A stretch of DNA of 64,000 bases. Origin: Streptomyces sp. NBC_00341 (lineage in GTDB: Bacteria; Actinomycetota; Actinomycetes; Streptomycetales; Streptomycetaceae). A program made the position numbers and the translations under genes. Positions 8,028 to 16,215 of the stretch are shown here, in pieces; position 1 is the stretch's first letter, and every line of letters starts with the position of its first letter. Below the pieces are notes generated by a model. That model worked only from the letters and a program-made list of their open reading frames with translations, made no database searches and was not told the DNA's origin. Location: assembly GCF_041435055.1 (NCBI RefSeq), contig NZ_CP108002.1:3596001-3660000 (forward strand), in the 5' to 3' direction.

Positions 8028-8070
8028 GGCACTCCCCATCCACTGCTGCTCAAGGTAAGTCTTCTACTGG

Positions 8071-8149
8071 AACTTTCAGAAGGAATATTTCTTTAACCTT
8101 CAAGTTCCTACCTTCGGAGACCTTAGCTCTATCTAGTTCAACTTTCAAG
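8071..8149. promoter_or_regulatory. AT-rich divergent promoter with three AAC(T/C)TTCA(A)G repeats
   Basis: Between the dioxygenase and marR starts the base composition drops sharply. AACTTTCAG (8071-8079), AACCTTCAAG (8095-8104) and AACTTTCAAG (8140-8149) are direct near-repeats, and CAAGTT (8101-8106) gives a symmetric partner for the second. These are plausible MarR half-sites controlling both genes; this is inferred from position and repetition. Confidence 0.55.
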
Positions 8150-8171
8150 AAAAGGTCGTACAGTGGAGTAC

Positions 8172-8678
8172 ATGACCACGGCATCCACCGGTGAGCAGAC
8201 GCGCTGGCTCACCGACGAAGAACAGAGCGTCTGGCGGGCATACCTCCACGCCGCCACGCTCCTGGAGGATCACCTCGACCGCCAGTTGCAGCGCGATGCC
8301 GGTATGCCGCACATCTACTACGGGCTGCTCGTCCAGCTGTCCCAGGCGCCCCGCCGCCAGAAGCGGATGACCGAGCTGGCCAAGGACGCCAAGATCACCC
8401 GCTCCCGGCTCTCGCACGCCGTCGCCCGGCTGGAGAAGAGCGGCTGGGTGCGCCGTGAGGACTGCCCGTCCGACAAGCGCGGCCAGAACGCGGTCCTCAC
8501 CGAGGAGGGCCACGAGATGCTCCGCCGCTCGGCACCGGGCCACGTCAGCGCCGTACGCCAGGCGCTGTTCGACCGCCTCACCCCCGAGCAGGTGCGCTCG
8601 CTCGGGGAGATCATGCGGGTCGTCGCGGCCGGGCTCCAGCCGGAGGACGCGGACGCCGACCTTCCCTGGCTCCGCTGA
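8172..8678 (+). CDS. MarR-family transcriptional regulator
   Basis: 168 residues with a winged helix: MTELAKDAKITRSRLSHAVARLEKSGWVRREDCPSDKRGQNAVLTEEG (about 62-110) is the recognition helix and wing. The N- and C-terminal helices provide dimerisation. MarR proteins typically repress a divergent gene and release on phenolic or oxidant signals, fitting the divergent ring-cleavage dioxygenase. The start could be ATG 8172 or GTG 8163; ATG is preferred by similarity although its upstream spacing is tight. The gene ends before a strong hairpin. Confidence 0.9.
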   Translation: MTTASTGEQTRWLTDEEQSVWRAYLHAATLLEDHLDRQLQRDAGMPHIYYGLLVQLSQAPRRQKRMTELAKDAKITRSRLSHAVARLEKSGWVRREDCPSDKRGQNAVLTEEGHEMLRRSAPGHVSAVRQALFDRLTPEQVRSLGEIMRVVAAGLQPEDADADLPWLR

Positions 8679-8732
8679 CCCACCCCGCCCCACCCCACCC
8701 CGCCCCACCGCACGCACCACTCACCGCACGCA

Positions 8733-8771
8733 CCTCTGCCCCGGTTCCGATGTACGGAACCGGGGCAGAGG
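8733..8771. terminator. perfect 17-bp stem terminator
   Basis: CCTCTGCCCCGGTTCCG (8733-8749), a 5-nt loop, and its exact complement (8755-8771). It lies between the convergent marR and DHA2 exporter genes. Confidence 0.85.
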
Positions 8772-8808
8772 CCTGTGCGGTGACTCAGCGCCCTGTGCGG
8801 TGACTCAG
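8772..8808 (+). repeat. 20-bp tandem duplication at exporter 3' end
   Basis: CCTGTGCGGTGACTCAG occurs at 8772-8788 and again at 8792-8808. The second copy includes the exporter stop codon (TGA on the minus strand, 8805-8807). Confidence 0.8.
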
Positions 8809-10343
8809 TGAGCGACGACCGGAATCCGGACCTCGTCCTCGACACCGTCGGCCGAACCGGAACCCGTGCCGGTACCACCGGACGTCGTGGTCATCGAGGG
8901 GCGGCCGGCGTTGACGAAGGTCGCCGCGATCGCGGAGGCCACCACCAGGATGCCGACGGCCCACCAGATGGCGCCGGTGAAGCCGTGCACCATCGACTGG
9001 AGCTTCAGCTGCTCCGGGTCGGTGGCGCCGAGCGCGGCGTGCGAGGTGGCGTACGCCGTGGCGGCGGAGGCGGCGATGGTGTTGAGCAGCGCCGTGCCGA
9101 TCGCACCGCCGACCTGCTGCGAGGTGTTGATCATCGCGGAGGCGACACCCGCGTCACGCGGCTCGATGCCGTGCGTGGCCAGCGACATGGCGGGCATGAA
9201 CGCCGTACCCATGCCGAGACCCATCAGGAGCTGCCCCGGCAGGATGACCGCCGCGTAGGACGAGTCGACCTGCAGCTGCGTGAGGATCAGCATGCCGACG
9301 GCGGCGGTCAGGAAGCCGGGGCCCATCAGCATCCGGGCCGGGACCCGGGTCATCAGCCGGGCACCGATCTGCGTCGAACCGGTGATCATTCCCGCGATCA
9401 TCGGGAGGAAGGCGAAGCCGGTCTTGATCGGCGAGAAGCCCTGGACGACCTGCAGGTAGTACGTGAGGAAGAGGAACAGGCCGAACATCGCGATGACGCC
9501 GAGGCCCAGCGAGAGGTAGACGCCGCCGCGGTTGCGGTCCATCAGGACGCGCAGCGGGAGGAGCGGCGACTTGACCTTGGACTCGGTCAGGACGAAGGCC
9601 AGCAGCAGCACGCCGGAGGCGACGAACGTGCCGATGGTCAGCGCGTCCGACCAGCCGCTGGACTCGGCGCGGGTGAATCCGTACACCAGCGAGACCAGAC
9701 CCAGCGCGGACAGGACGACACCGGGAATGTCGAGCGAGGACCGGTTACGGCTGCCGGCCGGCTCGCGGATCACGAAGTACGCGCCTGCGGCGGCGACGAT
9801 CGCGAAGGGGATGTTGACGAAGAACGTCCAGCGCCAGTTCAGCGTCTGGGTGAGGAACCCGCCGAGGATGAGGCCGACGGCGCCACCGCCACCGGCGATC
9901 GCACCGTAGATGCCGAACGCCTTGGCGCGCTCCTTGGCGTCGGTGAACATCACCGCGAGCAGCGAGAGGGCCGCGGGGGCGAGCAGGGCGCCGAAGACAC
10001 CCTGGAGTGCGCGCGAGCCGAAGAGCATGCCCTGGTTCTGGGCCGCTCCGCCGAGCGCGGAGGCCAGCGCGAAGCCGATCAGACCGACGACGAAGGTGCG
10101 CTTGCGGCCCCAGAGGTCGGCGATCCGGCCTCCGAAGAGCAGCAGTCCGCCGAAGGCGAGGGCGTAGGCCGTGATGACCCACTGCTTGTTGGCATCCGTG
10201 ATGCCCAGGTCCGTCTGGGCGTGCGGCAGCGCGATGTTCACGATCGTGGCATCGAGCACGACCATCAACTGAGCGAGCGCGATGAACGCCAGCGCTTTCC
10301 AGCGACTCGGATCAGGGAGTCGGATATCAGCTGTTTTTGACAT
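8805..10343 (-). CDS. MFS drug exporter, DHA2 (EmrB/QacA) family
   Basis: 512 residues, about 14 membrane segments. LMVVLDATIVNIALPHAQ near residue 25, motif A GGRIADLWGRKR near residue 75 and GGGGAVGLILGGFLTQ near residue 150 place it in the DHA2 multidrug exporters. The C-terminal tail is Gly/Ser/Thr-rich. ATG 10343 is preferred because AGGTGG lies 8 bp upstream; an in-frame GTG at 10355 is the alternative. A TetR gene (10529-11191) follows upstream on the same strand, separated by about 190 bp. This is a common regulator-exporter arrangement. The substrate is unknown. Confidence 0.9.
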   Translation of the reverse strand: MSKTADIRLPDPSRWKALAFIALAQLMVVLDATIVNIALPHAQTDLGITDANKQWVITAYALAFGGLLLFGGRIADLWGRKRTFVVGLIGFALASALGGAAQNQGMLFGSRALQGVFGALLAPAALSLLAVMFTDAKERAKAFGIYGAIAGGGGAVGLILGGFLTQTLNWRWTFFVNIPFAIVAAAGAYFVIREPAGSRNRSSLDIPGVVLSALGLVSLVYGFTRAESSGWSDALTIGTFVASGVLLLAFVLTESKVKSPLLPLRVLMDRNRGGVYLSLGLGVIAMFGLFLFLTYYLQVVQGFSPIKTGFAFLPMIAGMITGSTQIGARLMTRVPARMLMGPGFLTAAVGMLILTQLQVDSSYAAVILPGQLLMGLGMGTAFMPAMSLATHGIEPRDAGVASAMINTSQQVGGAIGTALLNTIAASAATAYATSHAALGATDPEQLKLQSMVHGFTGAIWWAVGILVVASAIAATFVNAGRPSMTTTSGGTGTGSGSADGVEDEVRIPVVAH

Positions 10344-10528
10344 GGGAGTAGCCACCTAAGGGCGCGTTCGGGCGCGCGAAGTCGTGAGCCGGGCCGTGAG
10401 CCATGGACGCGGCGAGGGCCCGTGAGGGTGAGGGTCGGGTGGAGACGAGGGTCGGGAAGAAAGGGGTGCGGTGTTCGGGGCGGGCGGACGCGCGGCCGGG
10501 CAGCCGTCTCAGGAGCCCGGCACGCCGG

Positions 10529-11191
10529 TCAGGTCCGGCGCCGCAGGTCCTCCATGGTCGCCGCCGTACCGGGCAGGACGGACCGGGCCGGGGCCTCCAG
10601 TCCGTCCAGGAACAGCTGGAGGTGGCGGTGGGTGAACCGGTCGATGTTCATACAGGCGATGCCTGGCAGCGGCCGGGTGAGCTGGGAGAGGGCGACCAGT
10701 ACGTCACCGACGGCGATGTCGGTACGCAGGCGCCCCGCGGACATGGCACGCCCGACGAGTCCTTCGACGGCCTCTTCGAGGCGCCGACGCTCGGCGAGCA
10801 GTTCGGGGTGGTCCTTGTCGAAGCCGCCGGACAGCATCGGGCACAGCGCCCCGATCCGTTCGTCGGCCGCCGCGTGCACGAAGCGGCTGAGCGCGACGAA
10901 GGGGTCTCGCTCTTCGTTCGCGGCCTCCTCCGCTCGCTCGGTGGTGCGGGAGGTGACCGCGAGCACGACCTCATGGGTCAGCGCGGCCCGGTCCGGGAAG
11001 TTCCGGTAGAGAGTGGCGTTGCCGACGCCCGCGCGGCGGGCGACCTCGTCGAGCGGCACGTCCGGCCCGAACTCGACGAACATCTCGCGCGCGGCCGTCA
11101 CGATCCGCTCCCGGTTGCGCAGCGCGTCGGCCCGCGGGCGGGGCGTACGCGACTGCGCGGTTCCGGTGACCGCGGGGGTGACGGTGTCCAC
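10529..11191 (-). CDS. TetR/AcrR-family regulator
   Basis: 220 residues. The HTH is RERIVTAAREMFVEFGPDVPLDEVARRAGVGNATLYRNFPDRAALTHEV (about 28-76). The C-terminal ligand domain includes RFTHRHLQLFLDGL, typical of a Streptomyces TetR clade. The start is GTG 11191, because GAGAAGGAG lies 7 bp upstream; the ATG at 11224 lies before this site and is rejected. It is the likely repressor of the adjacent DHA2 exporter. The region upstream holds an 18-bp triple repeat, a long hairpin and a Crp-like palindrome. Confidence 0.9.
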   Translation of the reverse strand: MDTVTPAVTGTAQSRTPRPRADALRNRERIVTAAREMFVEFGPDVPLDEVARRAGVGNATLYRNFPDRAALTHEVVLAVTSRTTERAEEAANEERDPFVALSRFVHAAADERIGALCPMLSGGFDKDHPELLAERRRLEEAVEGLVGRAMSAGRLRTDIAVGDVLVALSQLTRPLPGIACMNIDRFTHRHLQLFLDGLEAPARSVLPGTAATMEDLRRRT

Positions 11192-11233
11192 GACGGCGCT
11201 CCTTCTCTTCCGGTGACTGTTCATTCCGGTGGC

Positions 11234-11287
11234 TGTGTCATACGTGCGTTCTGTGTCGTACGTGGGCTCTGTGTCATACGTGCGTTA
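11234..11287 (+). repeat. 18-bp tandem repeat, three copies, upstream of tetR
   Basis: CTGTGTCATACGTGCGTT (11234-11251), a copy with 4 changes (11252-11269) and a third copy identical to the first (11270-11287). It lies 43 bp upstream of the tetR start, in its expected leader or promoter. It may be a repeated operator. Confidence 0.85.
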
Positions 11288-11307
11288 CTCCGGCGACCTC
11301 TCCGCGT

Positions 11308-11372
11308 AACCGGGGACCGCCTCCCCGTTTCGCGGGGACACGTGTGCAAACGGGGAAACGGTCCCCGGTTAT
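11308..11372. other. 65-bp near-perfect hairpin in a divergent intergenic region
   Basis: TAACCGGGGACCG (11308-11320) pairs with 11360-11372. After a 2-nt internal loop, TCCCCGTTT (11323-11331) pairs with AAACGGGGA (11349-11357), a total of 22 bp of stem. The apex contains ACACGTGT. It lies between two divergent genes, so an ordinary terminator role is not expected. Confidence 0.85.
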
Positions 11373-11385
11373 TTCCCGACCCAAT

Positions 11386-11401
11386 GTGACCTGGGTCACA
11401 C
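11386..11401. promoter_or_regulatory. candidate Crp/FNR-family binding site
   Basis: TGTGACC-TG-GGTCACA is a perfect palindrome and matches both TGTGA-N6-TCACA and the GTG-N6-GNCAC pattern reported for S. coelicolor Crp. It lies about 127 bp upstream of the metalloprotease start. Binding is inferred. Confidence 0.6.
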
Positions 11402-11527
11402 CACACTGAAACGGGAGAATCCCACCCCTTCGGCGCACCCAACGCGCGGCCCCGCAGCACCCGTCAGAGGCTGATCGACAGAGCGCAGCCAGGGTCGGCC
11501 GGCTGCCGCGGCCCCGAAGGCGCCTTC

Positions 11528-12805
11528 ATGCAGCAGCCCCGCCACCGGATACGCAAGCACCGCCACCCGGTCATCCTTGGCGCGGCAACAGCCCTGGTCG
11601 TCGCGGCACTGGCCTCGGCCAGCAGCACGCTCCCCCTTCCCAGCCGGGCCTCCGCCGGTCCGGTGTCCAGCACCGGAACGGCCGGGATCGGCCCGTGCCG
11701 GATATCGGCGTCCATGGGCGTACAGATGTCGGAGGGCATGCCGACCCAGCCCGGCTACGCCCGCTCCACCGGCCAGATCCACGCACTCAACCTGATGGTC
11801 GACTTCCCGGACGCACCGGGCACGGAGCCGGCCATGAACCGGCTCGCGGAATTCTTCCCGCAGACCACCGACTGGTTCCGCACCAGCTCTTACGGACGGC
11901 TCACCTACGTGCCGGAGGCCCCGGTGAAGTCCTGGCTGCGGATGCCACTGCCGTTCTCCGGCTACGGGATCGAGCGCGGCTCACCGTACGAACCGGGCTA
12001 CCGCCATCTCGTCCAGGACATCGTCGCCGCCGCCGACCCGAAGGTGGACTTCAGCGCGTACGACCTGGTCAACATTCTGGTCAGCCCGAACGCCGGTCCC
12101 TCCGCCCTGGACACGGTGCTGTCTGTGACCTTCTCCGGCAACGAGGACGCCCCGTACGCGGACGGCGTGCCGCTCGCCAACACGTCCTTCGTCTACAGCC
12201 GGCAGGACGACGGCTCGGGCTCGTACGCCCAGACCGGCTACCGCGTCCTGCCGCACGAGAACGGCCACGTCTTCGGCCTCCCCGACCTCTACACGATGGA
12301 GGGCGGCGGCTCGGTCGGGCACTGGGACATCATGTCCGAGGACTGGGGCGCCAACAACGACCTGCTCGGCTGGCACAAGTGGAAGCTCGGCTGGCTGGAC
12401 AACAACCAGATCAGCTGCGCCTCGCGGACCGGCACCAGCGACCACGTACTGGAGCCGCTGGCCGGCAAGGGCGGCACGAAGCTGGCGTTCGTGCCGCTGA
12501 GCGCGGAGTCCGGCTACGCGGTGGAGGTACGGACCCAGGCGGGCAACGACCAGGCCGTCTGCCGTCCCGGCGTACTGATCTACAAGGTGAGCTCGGACGT
12601 CGACACCGGCCAGGGCCCCATCTCCGTCGCGGACAGCACCAAGGACAGCAGCGGCTGCACCCGGCTGCCCAACGTGCACGCGGAGCTCTCCGACGCCCCG
12701 TTCGAGCCCGGCCAGACCTTCACCGACCGGGCCACGGGGATACGCATATCGGTGGTCGACAAGGACTCCAAGGGTGACTACCGGGTCCGGATCACCCGCC
12801 CCTGA
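11528..12805 (+). CDS. secreted M6-type metalloprotease
   Basis: 425 residues. Basic N-terminus, hydrophobic stretch ILGAATALVVAALASASS (about 16-33) and a following Ala/Ser/Pro region form a Sec signal peptide. The catalytic zinc motif HENGH begins at residue 243 (family HExxH), followed by GLPDLY and WDIMSEDWGANN, typical of immune-inhibitor-A-like M6 peptidases. The Cys-containing C-terminal half is a probable accessory or beta domain. It acts outside the cell. It is transcribed alone, divergent from tetR and convergent with the AMP ligase only 4 bp away. A Crp-like palindrome upstream may couple it to carbon or developmental state. Confidence 0.88.
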   Translation: MQQPRHRIRKHRHPVILGAATALVVAALASASSTLPLPSRASAGPVSSTGTAGIGPCRISASMGVQMSEGMPTQPGYARSTGQIHALNLMVDFPDAPGTEPAMNRLAEFFPQTTDWFRTSSYGRLTYVPEAPVKSWLRMPLPFSGYGIERGSPYEPGYRHLVQDIVAAADPKVDFSAYDLVNILVSPNAGPSALDTVLSVTFSGNEDAPYADGVPLANTSFVYSRQDDGSGSYAQTGYRVLPHENGHVFGLPDLYTMEGGGSVGHWDIMSEDWGANNDLLGWHKWKLGWLDNNQISCASRTGTSDHVLEPLAGKGGTKLAFVPLSAESGYAVEVRTQAGNDQAVCRPGVLIYKVSSDVDTGQGPISVADSTKDSSGCTRLPNVHAELSDAPFEPGQTFTDRATGIRISVVDKDSKGDYRVRITRP

Positions 12806-12809
12806 CCCC

Positions 12810-14597
12810 TTACCCCTGACCCACGGACCTGGGCCCCCGGACCTCTTCCTCGACGGGTCCGCGCAGCTCGCGCTTGAGGATCTTCCCGGTGGCGTTGCGG
12901 GGCAGCGGCTCCCCGGACATCAGCACATGGGCCGGGACCTTGAACGCGGCCAGGCTCCGGGCCACATGCGCCCGCAGCTCCTCTGCCGTGGCCACGGCAC
13001 CGGGCCGGAGCCGGACGACCGCGGCGACCTCCTCGCCCAGCACCGGATGAGGAACACCCAGGACCGCCGCGTCCTCGACATCCGGGTGGCCGTGCAGCAC
13101 GCCCTCGACCTCGACGCAGTAGACGTTCTCGCCGCCCCTGATCACCATGTCCTTGATCCGGTCGACGACATCGACCCGCCCCTCGTGGACCACCGCCAGG
13201 TCCCCGGTACGGAACCAGCCACCGCTGAACGCTTGCGCCGTCGCCTCCTCGTCCTGCCAGTAGCCCCGCACCAGCGCCTGTCCGCGCAGCCACAGCTCGC
13301 CGACCTCGCCCTCGGGCAGCTCCTCCCCCGCCGGACCGGCGATCCGCACCTCGGTGGTGGGGGTCGGGCGGCCGACGCTGCCGGGATGCGCCCGGTACTC
13401 GGCACCGAAGTTCGCCAGGACGCCACCGCTGGTCTCGGTCAGCCCGTACCCGTTGCGCGGCTCGATCCGCTCCCCGTAACGGGCGGTCAGCCGGGCCACC
13501 AGATCCGGCGGGGCGGCGGCCCCGCCCGTGTTGAGCATCTGGAGGCTCTCCAGCCCGTCCTCCTCCCGGCCGGCCGCGGCGAGCAGTTGGAGCGCGGTGG
13601 CCGGCACCCCTGCGTAGTGCGTCACCCCGTGCTCGCGGATCAGCCGCAGCGCTTCCTCCGCGTCCCACTTGTGCATCAGCACGAGGGCGCCGCCCGCCGA
13701 CATCGCGGCGTAGAAGCTGGTGAACGCGGCGACGTGGAAGAACGGGAACGTGAGCAGCGTGACCGGCGCAGGCCCCTGACCCGGGATGACGCCCCGGCCG
13801 AGCGCGGAGGCCGCCGCGTGGAACCGGGGGTTGCGCGCGGCACCCGCCTGGGCGAGCTGAGTGGCGACGGCGCCCTTGGGCCTGCCGGTGGTGCCGGAGG
13901 TGTAGATGATCGTCGCGTCGTCCTCGGGCCGGATCTCGGCCTCGGGCGGTGCTGCGTACGGATCGGGCTCGGGCAGGTCCGCGTACCACTCGACCCCGTC
14001 CGCCGGCTCCGCGCCGCGGGCCCCGCGCTCCTCGTCACGGAAGACGATGACGCGCGCCCCGGAGTCACGGGCCCAGTCCGCGACCCGCGGCAACCGCTCC
14101 CCGTCGACCAGGAGCACCCGGGGCCCGCAGTCGTCGAGGGCGTACGTGAACTCGTCCCCGGTCCACCAAGCGTTCAGCGGTACGGCGACGAGACCGGCCA
14201 ACTGCGCGGCCCAGAAGGCGATCTGCCACTCCGGATGATTCCGCATCGCCACCACGGCCCGGTCCCCCGGCCGGAGCCCGTACCCCTCGCTCAGCCGGCA
14301 CGCCAGCGCGGAGGCCGCGGCGAAGAACTCCCCGTACGTATAGCCGCGTTCCTCCGAGATCAGGAACGGCTGCTCCCCGAACGCCCAGGTGGTCTCCACG
14401 AACTCACGGAGCGTCCCGGGCCCGTCCGCGTACACGAGGGCCCCCGCCTGCGGCCCGTCCTCGGCACGCACGACGGCGAACGGCCCCCCGGGCCCGGTCA
14501 GCGCGGCCACCACCCGTTCGGCTTGGGCCGCCGCCTGTTCGGCGGCCGGGGCAGGCTCGGGAGCGGGGGTGGCTGGAGTCGGGTCGGAGTGCGGCAC
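12810..14597 (-). CDS. class I adenylate-forming enzyme (acyl-CoA synthetase-like)
   Basis: 595 residues. The AMP-binding P-loop IIYTSGTTGRPKGA lies near residue 215, GYGLTETSG near 380, and the hinge/C-terminal segment WFRTGDLAVVHEGRVDVVDRIKDMVIRGGENVYCVEVE near 460-500. The terminal KILKREL carries the catalytic Lys. These enzymes activate a carboxylate with ATP and load it on CoA or a carrier. The start is GTG 14597, with AGAGAGG 6 bp upstream. An Ala/Pro-rich N-terminal extension (about 30 residues) precedes the fold. No pathway partner adjoins, so the acid is unknown. Confidence 0.9.
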   Translation of the reverse strand: MPHSDPTPATPAPEPAPAAEQAAAQAERVVAALTGPGGPFAVVRAEDGPQAGALVYADGPGTLREFVETTWAFGEQPFLISEERGYTYGEFFAAASALACRLSEGYGLRPGDRAVVAMRNHPEWQIAFWAAQLAGLVAVPLNAWWTGDEFTYALDDCGPRVLLVDGERLPRVADWARDSGARVIVFRDEERGARGAEPADGVEWYADLPEPDPYAAPPEAEIRPEDDATIIYTSGTTGRPKGAVATQLAQAGAARNPRFHAAASALGRGVIPGQGPAPVTLLTFPFFHVAAFTSFYAAMSAGGALVLMHKWDAEEALRLIREHGVTHYAGVPATALQLLAAAGREEDGLESLQMLNTGGAAAPPDLVARLTARYGERIEPRNGYGLTETSGGVLANFGAEYRAHPGSVGRPTPTTEVRIAGPAGEELPEGEVGELWLRGQALVRGYWQDEEATAQAFSGGWFRTGDLAVVHEGRVDVVDRIKDMVIRGGENVYCVEVEGVLHGHPDVEDAAVLGVPHPVLGEEVAAVVRLRPGAVATAEELRAHVARSLAAFKVPAHVLMSGEPLPRNATGKILKRELRGPVEEEVRGPRSVGQG

Positions 14598-14694
14598 GAA
14601 CGACCTCTCTAAGCGCTTGCTCAGGGCTTTCGTGACGCTATGCCCACGCCCGCACCCCGTCAAGAGACCCCGCGACCCGCGCCACGCCACACCC

Positions 14695-15171
14695 TCAACT
14701 CGCCGTGCGCCGCCCGCGATGAAGTATGGCGGCAACAAGGGCGCAGACCAGCCCGACCGACAACAGCACGGCGAGAACCGGATTGACGAAGCCCGGGATG
14801 ACGACGGAGTAGTCCCGGCCGCCCGCCGCCTCGCACACGAGCCGCAGCGGAACGAAGTCGCCCCTGCGGCCGACGAGTGCCGTCACCCCCTCGGGACGCC
14901 CCCGCTCACACGCCTCGGCCTGCTCCTGGTCCTCAAGGAAGAGGACATGGAGGCACCCCCACAGGTAGAGGGCGATCCCCAAGGCGGCCATCACCAGGGA
15001 AACGTCCCGCCACACGGCCTGCGAGGTGCGCCGCCGCCGGGCCTGCCGGGTGAACCGTGAGCACAGGTACAGCGCGAGCCCCAGCACGGTCGTCGCCCCG
15101 GCGATCAGGACGACGAACAGCACGGCGAAATCGTGCCCCTGCCAAGGAGACCCTGCCGACTCCGCGATCAT
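14695..15171 (-). CDS. small membrane protein, unrecognised
   Basis: 158 residues. Three probable membrane helices: about 14-34 (FAVLFVVLIAGATTVLGLAL), 53-75 (VSLVMAALGIALYLWGCLHVLF) and 130-150 (NPVLAVLLSVGLVCALVAAIL), with a polar loop containing two Cys between the second and third. I do not recognise the family. ATG 15171 is taken as start because the frame upstream runs through the CCCTGGN repeat. It is the last chromosomal gene before the tRNA-Arg integration site. Confidence 0.6.
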   Translation of the reverse strand: MIAESAGSPWQGHDFAVLFVVLIAGATTVLGLALYLCSRFTRQARRRRTSQAVWRDVSLVMAALGIALYLWGCLHVLFLEDQEQAEACERGRPEGVTALVGRRGDFVPLRLVCEAAGGRDYSVVIPGFVNPVLAVLLSVGLVCALVAAILHRGRRTAS

Positions 15172-15589
15172 CTCCGGAAACACCTTCGCTAACCCTGAAC
15201 CCTGGCCCCTGGACCCTGGCCCCTGGCCCCTGGACGCCCAACGCAGCCCAGTTGAGCAGTTGAGCACGGCCACCAGCGAGGCACAAGAGCGGCCGGCCCT
15301 CATCCACACCACACACCCGGGCCGCCACCACGTCCCTACCGAAGAACCCCCGCCCCACAGAAACCGCAGGTCAGATACCGGACACCCGGCGCCCGATGCC
15401 ACCGACCCCATGGGGAAGCCCTTCGCGGGGACGGATCCGCTACGCTGTCCCTGGTCGTTCACCGGTATGCCCCGCCACCTGCACCGGCAAGATCGCAGAA
15501 GGCGCCACACCTTGTCCGACCAGTGGGCTCGCAGCCCTTGCCAACGCGCCCCGTTCACCGGGCCGCCGACAAGGCCACTCCAAGCCCGC
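15172..15589. other. intergenic region before tRNA-Arg
   Basis: 418 bp with no convincing gene. It contains the 7-bp CCCTGGN array (15193-15234) and otherwise GC-rich sequence without clear codon structure. It must hold the tRNA promoter, which I cannot place confidently. Confidence 0.5.
15193..15234 (+). repeat. 7-bp tandem repeat CCCTGGN, six copies
   Basis: Six consecutive heptamers, beginning CCCTGAA, then CCCTGGC/A five times. The repeat lies just upstream of the small membrane protein gene. Confidence 0.85.
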
Positions 15590-15662
15590 GCCTCCGTAGC
15601 TCAGGGGATAGAGCACCGCTCTCCTAAAGCGGGTGTCGCAGGTTCGAATCCTGCCGGGGGCA
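15590..15662 (+). tRNA. tRNA-Arg (anticodon CCT)
   Basis: A complete cloverleaf: acceptor GCCTCCG / CGGGGGC (one T-G pair), D arm GCTC...GAGC, anticodon stem CCGCT/AGCGG with loop CTCCTAA (anticodon CCT at 15623-15625), T arm GCAGG-TTCGAAT-CCTGC and discriminator A. No CCA is encoded (CACAG follows). The anticodon-loop-to-acceptor part is duplicated at 25470-25506, marking this gene as the integration site of the element to its right. Confidence 0.95.
15623..15659 (+). repeat. attL core (37 bp, inside tRNA-Arg)
   Basis: Identical to 25470-25506, spanning from the anticodon to the acceptor stem. The sequence beyond (GCACAG) is element-derived. Confidence 0.9.
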
Positions 15663-15680
15663 CAGAGAAACACCAGGTCA

Positions 15681-15714
15681 GAGGCCCTGTCGTCCGAGTG
15701 GGCGGCAGGGCCTC
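15681..15714 (+). terminator. hairpin after tRNA-Arg
   Basis: GAGGCCCTG (15681-15689) pairs with CAGGGCCTC (15706-15714), extended inward imperfectly. It presumably replaces the tRNA terminator displaced to the attR side. Confidence 0.65.
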
Positions 15715-15777
15715 CGATCTTGCGGCACATATATGGCACACATACGGCGCGCGCTGAGGGTGGGGAGCGGCAGGCGA

Positions 15778-16108
15778 TGCCTGTGAAGGACGAGCTGGCC
15801 CGCGCCGGTACGAGAACCTGATCGACCGCCTGGAGTCGCTGCTGAGGGCAGCCCTCAAGCCCCAGTACAAGGGGCTCTACGGCCAGCTCGTCCTGAGCAT
15901 CAGCGACCTCGAAGAGATGGGCGAGGTGAAGGACGTCCGGCGCGCTGCCCGCGAGGCCGGCCGCCGTCTCGGCTGGAAGCCCACCACCACGCTCGTCGGC
16001 AGTCGGCTCTTCGTCATCGACGAGCGAAAGGTGCCGGAGGAGATCGAGCAGCTTGCTACCGATACGGCTGCCGAGGCAATGGACCGGGCCTTCCGCAAGG
16101 GCCGCTGA
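15778..16108 (+). pseudogene. small attL-proximal gene, probably frameshifted
   Basis: ATG 15778, with GGGGAG upstream, opens MPVKDELARAG and hits a stop at 15820-15822. The +1-shifted frame continues RYENLIDRLESLLRAALKPQY... through GWKPTTTLVGSRLFVIDERKVPEEIEQ to the stop at 16106-16108. Inserting one C near 15803 would restore a ~110-residue protein. No ATG, GTG or TTG opens the second frame before 15917, so the alternative is a shorter 63-residue protein from ATG 15917. Similar small proteins occur beside integrases in actinomycete elements as I recall; the function is unknown. Confidence 0.55.
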
Positions 16109-16136
16109 GCGCGCGGCTGGACCTGTACCAAGAGGA

Positions 16137-16185
16137 GCCGAAGGGGCCGCCCCGCCATGTCAGCACGGTCGGTGGCTCCTTCGGC
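16137..16185. terminator. hairpin between small gene and integrase remnant
   Basis: GCCGAAGGGGCC (16137-16148) pairs with GGCTCCTTCGGC (16174-16185), with one G-T pair. It separates convergent reading directions. Confidence 0.55.
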
Positions 16186-16215
16186 AACGGCTCCTCGGCA
16201 CGGATCAGACACACC

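Noticed and set aside
12774..14612. 612-codon plus-strand frame opposite the AMP ligase
   Set aside because: Low-complexity Pro/Arg/Gly composition; the minus strand has a complete adenylation enzyme.
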